Origin: Ipomoea triloba
Taxonomy: Eukaryota > Streptophyta > Magnoliopsida > Solanales > Convolvulaceae
NCBI RefSeq assembly: GCF_003576645.1
Contig: NC_044917.1
Location: forward strand, 2,984,642-3,048,641
Reading direction: 5' to 3'
Length of the DNA: 64,000 nucleotides
Made by a program: the position numbers and the translations under genes. Of the stretch, positions 48,601-58,934 are shown piece after piece (positions within the stretch are counted from its first letter, which is position 1; each line of letters begins with the position of its first letter). The notes beneath the pieces were generated by a model. The model saw only the letters and a program-made list of their open reading frames with translations, searched no databases and was not told where the DNA came from.

Positions 48601-49287
48601 CTAATTGTTTTCAAGAATTACTACTTTAACCATTTTTTTTAAAACTACATTAGGTATCCTTACACCAAACTAATCCTAAGCCTCAAGCTGCTAGAAAAGG
48701 TAAATTACGAGTCGTCCCCTTAGTACTAGTACATAGTTTGGCAATTTATATCATGGACTAGGGTTCACGTAGCATTATGGACCCCGGATCGAAACAACAG
48801 CGGACACGTAACCATGTTATATATTTATTTATTTTTCAAATCTAATTTAAGTACATAATTTGTATTCATAGGTACATAATTTTTAGTTTTTTATGTGGAG
48901 TGCTAGGATGGAGCTAGTAGGCTATCATCATCGGATCGGAAAGCATACATTAATAACTTCAAGCATTTACTGTTACATAAGCTGAATAACATATGCGCAG
49001 AGCAGAACAAAATAGGGCCACGAAGAAATGGGAGTTTAGCGGAGATTACCATCGCAATCAAAGATGAAGGTCTCAACGGAATCGATGAGTTGGTCGGCAT
49101 TCGTGAGGGGCTGGGCGGAAGCCGAAACCTTCATTCTCGAATTCCTATTCCGAAAAGAGGATTTCCAGCGGATTGATGCGGGCCTAAATGGCAGTGAGTT
49201 TGAGGAGAAGGTTTTGGGATTGCAGCAGCCAGAGGAAGAAGAAGGAGCTGTAAGAGAAACAGAGACTGTCACTCTGCTGCACTGCAT
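45698..49287 (-). CDS. PGLP1: Phosphoglycolate phosphatase, chloroplastic (PGLP1)
   Basis: Haloacid-dehalogenase phosphatase that converts 2-phosphoglycolate to glycolate in the chloroplast, the first step of photorespiration. Eleven exons on the minus strand give 354 residues: 49050-49287, 48313-48380, 48084-48176, 47935-48006, 47445-47516, 47057-47116, 46810-46862, 46482-46579, 46100-46199, 45899-46002, 45698-45804. Residues 1 to about 55 are a Ser/Arg-rich transit peptide. HAD motif I is FDCDG with nucleophile Asp77 and Asp79; motif II is VTNNST (109-114); the motif III lysine is in VVGKPS (Lys273); motif IV is GDRLDTD (297-303). The conserved C-terminal blocks NKIQPDFYT and ISDFLS are also present. 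All catalytic residues are kept and the length matches plant PGLP1 (about 360). One junction splits GTTCA/GTAAGT, giving a phase-2 intron. Confidence 0.96.
48760..48895. repeat. Dispersed repeat fragment in PGLP1 intron 1
   Basis: TATGGACCCCGGATC, then TTATATATTTATTTATT and repeated TACATAATTT stretches resemble the repeats at 19,822 and 62,690. The borders are unclear. Confidence 0.35.
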
Positions 49288-49436
49288 TTTTGGGTGCCTT
49301 TTCTCCTTTTTTTCCTTTTCTTTTCTCCCTAAATTTTCTCCTTCACTCCTGGCATCTAGGTGGTTGTAGGCAAATTATTGTCTTTGACCATGTAAATCAC
49401 GGTTTAAAATAACGTGGTTTTGATGTTAAAAAAAAT

Positions 49437-49546
49437 TGCCAAGTACCTTATGGTCTAATAGCACTCGGTGTTCCGATTTACACTCCTATATCGATGTGCT
49501 GTTGACTCTTTGTGCTTCAGTAGGTTGAGAAAGTAGTTATGAACAG
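49437..49546 (+). mobile_element. SINE-like element, internally deleted
   Basis: It shares the head (AAGTNCCTTATGGTC) and the tail (TTCAGTAGGTTGAGAAAGTAGT) with the element at 57,375, but the middle that carries box B in that copy is missing. It lies just upstream of PGLP1. Confidence 0.55.
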
Positions 49547-50133
49547 ATACAACAGATACTACATTGTAACAGAGTCAATAGTACTAAAAAAAATGATGTT
49601 GGATCTGTATTAGAATAGTGAATTTTTTGAAATAAGATAATATATTTTATTAATTAAAATAATATCCTCTATGTGTTTTTAAATTATGATTTACATAGTA
49701 TAGTTATGTGAACCACAATTCACATTATGTGGGCCCACTAACCCAGTTTTCTTTTCTTTTGCTTTGTTTTTCAATGTTTTTATGGCAATAGTTTGTGTGG
49801 ATGCTTCCTCTGCCGGCCCCACGCCTATCCAAAGCTAGAAATGTTTGGCTCAGGAGAGCCACGCAACAAATCCATTGAACATTCCCTCCTCTTTTATTTT
49901 ATTTTATTTTTTATTTTTTATAACAGGAAACCATAGTCATTATTCTAATCAAAATGATCATCTTCTAATTTTGTTCACTAATATTTTTTATTATCAAAGT
50001 TGTACATATGTTAGTCATTAATAGTTAATCTTTCAAGTTTCAACAGAGTTAAAACTAAAAAATTATCAAATCAATAGAGTTAAAGAACTATTTTGTCATT
50101 TTGATTTTTGATAACTAGAACACTAAAAATTTA

Positions 50134-50434
50134 GGGTGTGTTTGGTTGGTGGGTTTAGGCATAAGGAATGGGTATGAAAGTGATTGCTTGTGTTTGGTTG
50201 ATAGGTTTTGTGAATGCTACTATGGGTTTGAAATACCTCATTAATGACAAAACTCATACCCTTATTAAATAAGGGTTTCATCTCCCTTCCTCATTTCTTC
50301 CCCAACTATTAATAATCATTCTCATTCCACCAAACTTCCAAATATGCTAAATACTTTCACCAAAATCCATTATCATTACCAAGTATTTGATACCCATTCC
50401 GATTCCGATTCCCATATGCGAACCAAACGCACCC
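50134..50434. mobile_element. PIF/Harbinger (Tourist-like) MITE
   Basis: The 301-bp element is bounded by GGGTGTGTTTGGTT and its inverse AACCAAACGCACCC, flanked by TTA at 50,131-50,133 and 50,435-50,437. It is non-coding. Confidence 0.85.
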
Positions 50435-50649
50435 TTACTGTTCTTGTTTTTGAGATCCGGGCCGATAAAGTTTGGGGTACACCAACTTTTGACATTTGGG
50501 CCGAGAAAGTTTTATTTCGTCCAACTTTAATTCCCAACTCTCCAATACACAAGTCCCCACCCGAACGGGCTGTCGGGCTATATGTTCAGTACTTCGTTTT
50601 GGACTTTTGGACTTGATCTGAATAATTTATGCCAACACATATGAAGTGG

Positions 50650-50816
50650 GACAGTTATACTATAGATTCGGGTCCATTTTATGAGGTTGACTCGAGTTTA
50701 AAATACACTATTTACATACAGAATGTTCATAATTTATATTGTGAACATTTAGTATGTAAGTTTTTGGACCTAAATACACCTTGCAAGATAGATTCAAATC
50801 CACATAATAATTTGCC
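50650..50816 (-). mobile_element. MITE-like element, second copy of the 20,018 family
   Basis: In inverse orientation it carries the same two ends (AGTTATACTATAGA and the inverse of GCAAATTATTATGTGGA) and the same inner ACATACAGAATGTTCA motif as 20,018-20,215. It is shorter and more diverged. Confidence 0.55.
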
Positions 50817-52490
50817 TATGGAGTGTTTTAAGATTAAATTCTGTATACTTCACAAAATCATTAAAAAAAAATTACATTTTCACAACATCAACGTTGTTAG
50901 TACCCAACAATATATAGAAATCTAGTGATGTTATCTCATAGCCTATTTTTGTACGTCTCAAACTCAAATTTTAAAGCATATGTTTTGTCTTTGTCGAACT
51001 GCCTTCGACAATAAGGATTTCATGTCATTCTTTCCTAGTACGTTGTTATATATTGTCACAAGAAAAGAAAATAAATCCAATTAAGGTGATATTATGGCCA
51101 TTTAAAATTAATATCTAAAAATACAATATAATAGACTTATACAAAAGGGAAGACGTACTGATTTTATTCTTCCCTATCTATACATCAAACAATTGACTAA
51201 AACCTGGTGCGAAGAATAATTCAGCACGCAGAAACACGGGAAAAGCTTGTGAAACACAATATGATTTATGGTGTAATCAATTGTCATCATTTGAAATTTG
51301 ATTTTCAGTAAAGTCATGCGTTCTAGGTGAAATATGCCTTGTGACTATAGTCGGCAAATGATAATAAGGACGTAAATCAATCTAAGTTGTCTATAACTAA
51401 CCAACTCAAACCAATAAAGTTAATAGCCAATTCCCACTTAGAATCAAGCTTGAAATCTCGTAGTTACCAAACCGATTGTCCAACTAACTTCACTGGAGTT
51501 GTCCCGTCATAATATGAACTTACTCGGATGGAACGGTGACTCAATGGCCCAGCATACATTGTCGAATGCCAGTGCACACAAGGAATCTGCTCATTTTGGG
51601 TATAATCCCCACATTGTCGCTGCATGGTCTCTTCTCTTAAATATTGTTTACTGAAGTACTGAATCAGTGAGCTAAACCAGTGCAGATATGTAGCTATTAA
51701 ACTAGTAAGAGGAGTACGAGTGGTGCAAGATGAATGAACATGCGCGCATTATTGCCTTAGGAATCCCATGACGTTTGTAAAAGAACTATAACTGTTGACT
51801 GCGTTAATGCCGGCATTAGTACAATAGTAGGGTTGTTAGTACTTTAGTAAGCTGGTGCATGGCCGATTATAATTGGTTAATATTGGCCCCGCCCGGCCCC
51901 TTTTTGCCTCTCTTCGTCCATCCTAATCTTCCTACAACTTTCAATTTCTCAATTACTGCCTCCTACTAACCTCAATCTTAATTTCCTCGTCATAAGATCA
52001 ACCACTTTTGAGGCTTTAATTAGTTGCTTCAATTATTAATTCAGTTTTGTAGCTTATCAAAATAATTAATTTCACTTTATTCAAGTATATATTAAAATTT
52101 TTTTCTTGTATCTTCAATTACTCCATCAATATAATTAGTCTTATTTTACTTATCATGATTACTAACAATTTTTTAAAACTGGCTAAATTCGATCTATTTG
52201 TTTTAAATGATTCTATATGAAGAAGGTTAGAAGTTTTGATTGTATTTTAAATTGAATTTGATGGACTTTAAAACTCGTCCAAAAAAATATTAAATTCATA
52301 ATAAAAGTATAAATACTAAATTGATATTAAATTGTCAAAGAACTTAGAACAAAAGTGGCCAATAAGTAATTAATAGTCTTCGTAGTGCAATTTTATCTTT
52401 TATTGTGTAGACACAAATATAAAATTTACTTAATGCACATTTTTAAGTAGTTACTACATGTCTCTTTCATCATCATCATCAAAAAATAAA

Positions 52491-53266
52491 GGGAAAAGGG
52501 TCAAATAGGCCCTCGAACATTTCATAAGAAGTCAATTAGGTCCACGAACTTTTAAAACGTGCAATTAGACCCTCAAACATGTCAAAATAAGGTAATGAAG
52601 CCCACGAACAGGTAATTGACCTGTTATTACCGGTCATTTGGATTTTCCGGCGACCGACGACACTTTCCGGCCACCGATGACACAGTCCGGCGACCGGCGA
52701 CGACCGAATCGTCGCCGGCCGCCGTCTCCGGCGAATGGCCGCCTTCTCCGTGAAGAAGGCGACCAGATCTGGTCACCTTCTCCGTGAAGAAGGTGACCAG
52801 AACTCTGTCGCCTTCTCCGTGAAGAAGGTGACAGGCCTTCTCCGTGAAGAAGCTGGTCGCCTTCTCCGTGAAGAAGGCGACCAGATCTGGTTGCCTTCTT
52901 CACGGAGAAGGCGACCAGAGTTCTGGTCACCTTCTTCACGGAGAAGGTGACCAGATCTGGTCGCCTTCTCCGTGAAGAAGGCGGCCATTTCTGGTTGCCT
53001 TCTTCACGGAGAAGGCGGCCATTCGCCGGAGACGGCGGCCGGCGACGATTCGGTCGTCGCCGGTCGCCGGACTGTGTCATCGGTGGCCGGAAAGTGTCGT
53101 CGGTCGCCGGAAAATCCAAATGACCGGTAATAACAGGTCAATTACCTGTTCGTGGGCTTCATTGCCTAATTTTGACATGTTTGAGGGTCTAATTGCACGT
53201 TTTAAAAGTTCGTGGACCTAATTGACTTCTTATGAAATGTTCGAGGGCCTATTTGACCCTTTTCCC
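52491..53266. mobile_element. Foldback Mutator-like element with ~250-bp inverted arms
   Basis: Left arm 52,491 to about 52,745 and right arm about 53,015-53,266 are inverted copies with only two mismatches that I can find. AAAAATAAA flanks the element on both sides (52,482-52,490 and 53,267-53,275), a 9-bp target duplication typical of Mutator superfamily insertion. The GC-rich centre holds nine copies of CCTTCTCCGTGAAGAAGG or its inverse (six one way, three the other); this unit is itself an imperfect palindrome. The element has no transposase, so it is non-autonomous. Long open frames on both strands (about 52,634-53,119) only reflect the repeat. The near-perfect arms suggest a young insertion. 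Confidence 0.88.
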
Positions 53267-53595
53267 AAAAATAAAAATAAAAATTACCTCCAACAAGTGG
53301 CTCAACACATTGTTGAAAGGGCACCGAAGTACACTTAAAGATAAGATCAATCTCATTTTTTTTAGCTTACACAAGACTATATCCTGAATTCTGTCATGTC
53401 AAAGCAGTTATGAGGATATAAATTACGAAAACTCAATAACTCAACAAACAATACCAAATGTCAATGCACACTATTACCTACTCTAGACATAATCGCTATA
53501 CTACCGTTATCAAATTTCAAATCTTGAAATCTTCCTTTAAATACTCCCAATTGAATCAGGGTGGGCTTCATATTCCCTACTTCTTTCCTTGTTCT

Positions 53596-53732
53596 GGTGG
53601 AATTCCACCAACCAATAAAACTACAGTAAACGAAGGGGAAAAACAATAATAATAGAAGGAGGTTGAGGTGGAATTCCACCAACCAATCAAACTACAGTAA
53701 ACGAAGGGGAAATAACAATAATATAATAAAGT
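53596..53732. repeat. 71-bp tandem duplication
   Basis: GGTGGAATTCCACCAACCAAT begins at 53,596 and again at 53,667, each followed by AAACTACAGTAAACGAAGGGG and an AATAATAAT-rich tail. The copies are almost identical. Each unit starts with the palindrome GGTGGAATTCCACC. Confidence 0.9.
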
Positions 53733-55517
53733 TGAGCTAAATATAGTACGGAGTAGTAAATAAAGTCCTAATTAATTGATATAAGTATATATAAATAACA
53801 TAATTAACAGCATGCATGTGACACCCCCACTCAATCACTCATTTAAAAGTGGGCATGGACGCATTCAAAGCAGTCAAATCAATTCCTCATGCGTCCAATG
53901 GTATATTGTGAAGTTATGCATAACTTTTGGCTAATGATATAAATTATGGAGAGATTTTTTTAGTACTACTAATTCTGTTACGATATAATATCTGTTTATA
54001 TATATTTTCTCAATCTATTGAAGTATGAAATATCATCTCACTTAAGCACAAACTCATGACCCGCATTTTGGAGAGTCATTTCGTGCCGCTAGATCATAAG
54101 ATAATCCGATTACATATGTCGTATTATTGCTTTCTAGGTTGAAAAAGTAAATTGGTCCGCAAGAATAACTCAATTGTTTTTGAGTGATAGTTGTTTGACT
54201 ATATATAACACATAAACGAACTCTGTCAACAACAATGTAAGAGTTTCATCAAATATTGTGTGGGTTTATTGTTGACTTAAAAAGTCATTAAATTACTGTA
54301 ATTTATCTCTTTACTATTCTGTTTAGATACGGTATAAGGATTCTGAAGGGGAGGAAATCTCATTTTCCTCGGTGCAAGTAAATCGTACTCGATAACATGC
54401 ATGAACTGGCCGGACTTCCATAAATACATACCTACACATAATTTTCACCTTGATGCGATATCTCTTTTCCATATTTGTTTACATATGATCATATGTATGT
54501 CGGACCTTCCAGCTATGTCTGGTCAATTCATCTTGGTAGATACTAAATGCTAACACTGTTTTGATAATATATAATATAGACAGGTCGTTCTTATGTCAAT
54601 TCGTAATAATTAGATGATTAAAGTGATAATAATATAGTAGATAACATCATAACATATATACTTTTTATATATAATAATAATTTTTTTTGTTTCTTTTTTA
54701 TATATGACGGACAGTAATTTTGTCATTTTAAAGCGAGAGTAACAACAATCAAGTGGTTAAAATTTATGAACTTATAAATTATTTTAATTTGATTGATTAT
54801 TTGAATTGTGCAGAGACTATATATATGAAAGATTTGAGTCAATTATTTGGAAAATTATAAAATCTAGTGGTCCTGTCCCTTTTGAAATTTGGACTTATAT
54901 TTAAGTTAGCTGGGAGGGGCCATTTTGGGCAAAATTACATTCAAAATTATATAACTATATATGGTACGGTACAATTTGGTGCACCTGAGAAAATTTAATA
55001 CAGTAATTGGCCTGCCAACAAATGTGTGTTACAAATATTAAATCGAACTAAGTGCTTCTTGTTGTCGTTGTTGTTTCCGTGTTTCCTTACATTTTAGAAA
55101 TGATTTTTCTCAATAGAAAATTAGGTGGTTGATAAGCATTAAGCAATTTATTAATCCAACTATAAAGTTGAAACAATATTGACTTATATATTTCAATATT
55201 TGTCAAGTTCAAGACAACCAGCTTTGAGGAGATAGTGAGAGTTTGTTGATATTATTGCCCAATTGCTCAGATAATCATCATCACAACCAAACCTTGGCAT
55301 CGACAGTGTTACGAGGATACGATGAAGGGCATGAAACTGCCTTTTTTGCATGCATGCGATGCTGATGATTGTTGGTGACTTGATGTTGCGATGATGTCAA
55401 CATCCCCCCCTAAAAAAAATTATGTATCTAATTTAGATAGCGTACTCATTCTATTTATAATTTGTTGTTTCTTAATATTCATAATAATATTTATTTCATT
55501 AATGAATAGTATTACAT

Positions 55518-55522
<5 letters not shown>

Positions 55523-55562
<40 letters not shown>
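55523..55562. repeat. (TA)n microsatellite
   Basis: About 20 uninterrupted TA units. Copy number is likely variable between individuals. Confidence 0.95.
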
Positions 55563-55569
<7 letters not shown>

Positions 55570-56340
55570 TTGATTGAGTTGATCTTGCAATTAGCTTGAT
55601 ATATAAGCACACCGTTTCAAGTTTGTACTAGAATATAAGTATTGGAAGCAAGAATAATTGATTTGATTACAAATACAGATTAAAAAATAATGAAACGATG
55701 AAAACGTTATGTGTCTACTACTATAAATAGAAAGAGGATTGTTAACTTTTGCAAATAATTATCAGAATACTATCGCCTCGTTTATTTATAGTACGTAGTA
55801 AATATGATATCATTTTTATATTTTTATATTTTTCTTGAATATGACATGAAAAATGAGACATATTGATATAGTATACAGAGAGATGTGATTTTTGTTTCTG
55901 TAGTGACATGAATGAACACTAACATATAGAGAGAGAGAGAGAATTATTGGGTGGGGAATTAACGAGACCGGCCGGCGGCCTTCAATTGATGGAGTGTAAG
56001 TTGACACATAGGCGATTTCTCCCACCATAAATTTGGGCCAGCTAACTTGTCTGGCCGTTGAATATCCTTTCAGCTTTTTTTGTCCAGTGAGCCATACTGA
56101 TCAATAACCACTTTCATAAATGAACCGCCAACTTATCTGATGGACGCAATGTAATGGCACCCAGCAACCCTCATGGACTGCTCATGACTCATCATGCATC
56201 CTAGCTACTTCAATTCTTCAAGAATTGACTTCTGGACCCCATCTGCCCATGCCCTAGACTTTGGGTATGTAAAAAAATGTTAAATTGTGGGATATATTCA
56301 AGTTTTTCAGTGTTGGTACATGGTTCTTACAATACACTTA

Positions 56341-56744
56341 GGTGCAGTGGTGTTTGGTTGGGTCATTTGCACCCTAATATGAATTCGATACACTTATTTG
56401 TCTATTTTTGTTATCTTACCATTTGAATCAAATTTTTAGTAATTACAACACCCATTATCCTTTTACTCTTCTACTTTTGAGTTTTGAACACTGGAATAAA
56501 AAATAATTGAGAAAAAATGAAAAAAAAAAAGTAATTGTAAATGTATTAATAAGAAATATATATATATATATATATTAATTACGTATGTGCATACATTTGT
56601 ATTATATATTTTTATTTTAATTAATTATTTATTTATTTTGATTCCAATTTCAATTTACTAGAAAATAAAGTAACTCCTTCTACTTAACTCATTACCATTA
56701 GCATAATTACCATTTCGATTTCGATGTTTGAACCAAATACACCC
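56341..56744. mobile_element. PIF/Harbinger (Tourist-like) MITE, diverged
   Basis: It is flanked by TTA (56,338-56,340 and 56,745-56,747). The right end, inverted, reads GGGTGTATTTGGTT; the left end is GGTGCAGTGGTGTTTGGTT, the same motif with a small insertion. It is 404 bp and non-coding. Confidence 0.7.
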
Positions 56745-57041
56745 TTAATTTCATATCTTGTTGCTAGCCTCGGCTTAACAACATGCCTTCCGTTGTTTCA
56801 TATTTATTGTCTTGACATTGAACTTTTTTTTTCTCATTTTATTCCATTGTTTATAAGTATGAGATGATAATAGTAATGAGTGGTGCAACTTTATTCAATT
56901 TCCTTATATATATGTACGTAGCTATTACGTTTTATAGTATGATGTTAGAGTTGTCCATTTATATATGTTTCCGTTCGAAAACATACACTACGATTGTCAT
57001 TAAAGCACAACTCTTAACTTTTGGTTAAATTAATCAAAAAT

Positions 57042-57103
57042 GGCAAGGCCTTATGGTTCTGTAGCTCGAAGTTGTTTTAAGTTGAGAAAGTAGTTATAAA
57101 TAG
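57042..57103 (+). mobile_element. SINE-like fragment
   Basis: A degraded relative of the 57,375 element: a GGCAAGGCCTTATGGTTCTG head joined to a TTGAGAAAGTAGTTATAAATAG tail with the middle lost. Confidence 0.45.
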
Positions 57104-57374
57104 ATATTGCATTGTAATTGAGTTAATAGTATTAAAAAAATTGTTAAAATATAGTGGAACGAACGGATGCGATGATTTGTGATGTGTGTATTTATTAGTA
57201 TGTACGTGGGTGGGGTCACGTATCTAGGGAGCAAACGGCAAATCACACTATTGTGAGTTCACACTTGAGTTTTGCAGATGTCTGTAGTGACATGTCGGAA
57301 CGGTGGTGGGGTTACGTTAGGGGTGTGGTTGAAAGGACATACAAGCTGTTTATCAATCTTGAATAAGATTACCA

Positions 57375-57512
57375 AAGTCCTTGTGGTCAAGTGGCCTCCG
57401 GTGTCCCAATTAACACTTCCACATGAATGATGGGAGTGGGTTCGTACCTCAGTGCAGGTAACTAGTGACTCGTTGTGCTTACCTCAGTAGGTTGAGAAAG
57501 TAGTCATGAACA
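57375..57512 (+). mobile_element. tRNA-derived SINE-like element
   Basis: A box-A-like TGGTCAAGTGG (57,384-57,394) is followed about 45 bp later by a box-B-like GGTTCGTACC (57,439-57,448), the layout of an internal RNA polymerase III promoter. The tail ACCTCAGTAGGTTGAGAAAG recurs at 49,520, 57,080 and 23,520, so it belongs to a dispersed family. No clean target duplication was seen. Confidence 0.65.
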
Positions 57513-57578
57513 GTTAATTTGGCTCGCTAACATCAACTACTGTGTATAGTGTCTTGTGATGTCCATTTTGAGTTATTG

Positions 57579-57771
57579 GAATTGACAAAGATTATTAGAT
57601 TGGACCATAAAGTGATTATTGTCAAATGAATTTGAATTATGCGTAATCTAGCATGCTTAGGCCTCTAGGTTTTTATTATGCAGTGGGACCAATAATGGAC
57701 AGTTCATAAGAAAATATGTATTATCTAGGGAAATCAATATCGCCATTTTATATATCATGTACAACTACTTT
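57579..57771 (+). repeat. Long direct repeat, copy 1 (upstream of BAHD gene)
   Basis: About 190 bp starting GAATTGACAAAGATTATTAG and ending ATCATGTACAACTACTTTTT matches 63,785-63,979 in the same orientation with only a handful of substitutions and small indels. Both copies run into a poly-T tract. The two copies bracket the BAHD gene, so this looks like one edge of a tandem segmental duplication. Confidence 0.9.
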
Positions 57772-57778
57772 TTTTTGA

Positions 57779-57799
57779 GGGGGGCGCGGGGGAGGGGGG
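57779..57799 (+). other. G-rich run
   Basis: Runs of six, five and six G separated by CGC and A lie directly after the poly-T at the end of the direct repeat. Long runs such as these can form a G-quadruplex, with one long run possibly supplying two strands. This is inferred from base order only. Confidence 0.6.
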
Positions 57800-57937
57800 T
57801 TGTCTTGATATAACCCAGAAACATTTTCATTTCTAAAAAGAAGAAAAAATGCATATTTTAGTTATATAAAGTGATTTAAAAAATGAAGAAATTAAAATAG
57901 GCAAATTTTTAACATTTTCTTATAATGTACCTACTAA

Positions 57938-58325
57938 GAGCATCCACATCTTTGCATATTATTTGGTTTTTTCAGAACAAATAACTTGGGATGGGGTTCT
58001 TATTAGTGTGGGATGTGTTTTTTTTCAAGGATCATACTTCTGCAAATGAATGGATCTTTGCAGGTTTTGTTCGTAGGGAAAGTTACAGACAAATCACGCA
58101 GGTGCGCGTTTTGGGCACCTGCTGCGCGCCTAGCTGGCGCGTGCAATGCACGCGTAAGTCCCATTTATTTATTTTTTTATTTTTTTATTTTTACTTTCCT
58201 GGACAGCCTCACGTTCTCTTTTTATTTCTCTTTTTTTTTTTCTTGTTTTGCTTCTTCCCACCTCCTACCTCTCTCCTACGTGTACACAATAAACCACCAT
58301 GGGGGATCAACAGATAAGGATGCTC
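57938..58325. mobile_element. PIF/Harbinger-type MITE, GAGCATCC family
   Basis: The termini GAGCATCC and GGATGCTC are inverted repeats, flanked by TAA on both sides (57,935-57,937 and 58,326-58,328). The 388-bp interior includes a GC-rich, palindromic GGTGCGCG...GGCGCGTGC stretch. Open frames across it (57,991-58,317 and 58,013-58,345) are low-complexity by-products. It sits about 600 bp before the BAHD start codon. Confidence 0.8.
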
Positions 58326-58368
58326 TAATAACGTGTGGAAGCTAAGTATGGTCATTTTTTAATTTTTA

Positions 58369-58735
58369 GGGTGTGTTTGAAAATCAGGAAAATGATTTTT
58401 GAAAAATATTTTTTAAAAAATGAGTTATTTTCAAAAAAATAGTTTCATTTTTCGTGCTGGGTTGCAATCTAAAAAACTGTTTTGGTGTGTTTGGTTCATT
58501 TTTAGAAAATGAGTAGAATTGTATAATTAAACATTTTTTTAGTTTTATCTGGAATATAAAAATATTTATAATAATAATAATAATAATGGTATTCTTAAAA
58601 AAAATATGTGGTTTCCGACGAAAATCGAACCTATTTTGGCATAGGTTGTGATTTTGGCTGAAGGTTGTGCATGGATGTTATTGTTGACACATCCAAACAC
58701 TGGACACCCGATTTTCTGGGTTTCCAAATACACCC
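58369..58735. mobile_element. PIF/Harbinger (Tourist-like) MITE in the BAHD promoter
   Basis: The 367-bp element starts GGGTGTGTTTGAAAA and ends with the inverse CCAAATACACCC, flanked by TTA (58,366-58,368 and 58,736-58,738). The first 60 bp closely match the 13,564 element, so the two are the same family. It ends only 200 bp before the BAHD start codon. Confidence 0.85.
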
Positions 58736-58829
58736 TTAGTGAAAAATTGATGGGATGCATCTCTACCCAAAACATGTGCATACAAGTATGTGGCCTTAAA
58801 CAATTCTTCTAAATCCCAAGCTTAAAGGT

Positions 58830-58837
58830 TATATATA
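58830..58837 (+). promoter_or_regulatory. TATA box of the BAHD gene
   Basis: TATATATA lies 98 bp before the start codon, followed by a short A/C-rich leader (ACTCAACACACACC). The placement is good for a plant TATA promoter with a leader of about 70 nt. Confidence 0.6.
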
Positions 58838-58934
58838 CACTCAACCCTAAACAATACAAAACTCAACACACACCACACAACATAAACTAGTTTGATTTCA
58901 TTCTACTTTGTTTTTCCTCAACTCTACAGCCATC

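Larger units (their letters stand above)
49288..57934. other. Long repeat-rich spacer upstream of the BAHD gene
   Basis: No protein-coding gene was recognised over more than 8 kb. Supported contents, listed separately, are SINE-like repeats (49,437; 57,042; 57,375), Harbinger-type MITEs (50,134; 56,341), a MITE-like copy (50,650), a foldback Mutator-like element (52,491), a 71-bp tandem duplication (53,596), a (TA)n microsatellite (55,523), the first copy of a long direct repeat (57,579) and a G-rich run (57,779). The first ~100 bp should hold the PGLP1 promoter on the minus strand. In the rest (51,000-52,480 and 53,740-55,520) I see nothing definite. Confidence 0.6.

Noticed and set aside
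52634..53119. Open frames on both strands with repeated LLREEGDQ-like peptides
   Set aside because: They are translations of the palindromic core of the foldback element; frames open on both strands come from the repeat, not from a protein.
57991..58345. Two overlapping plus-strand frames with Phe-rich segments
   Set aside because: They lie wholly inside the GAGCATCC-family MITE and are low-complexity T-rich translations.
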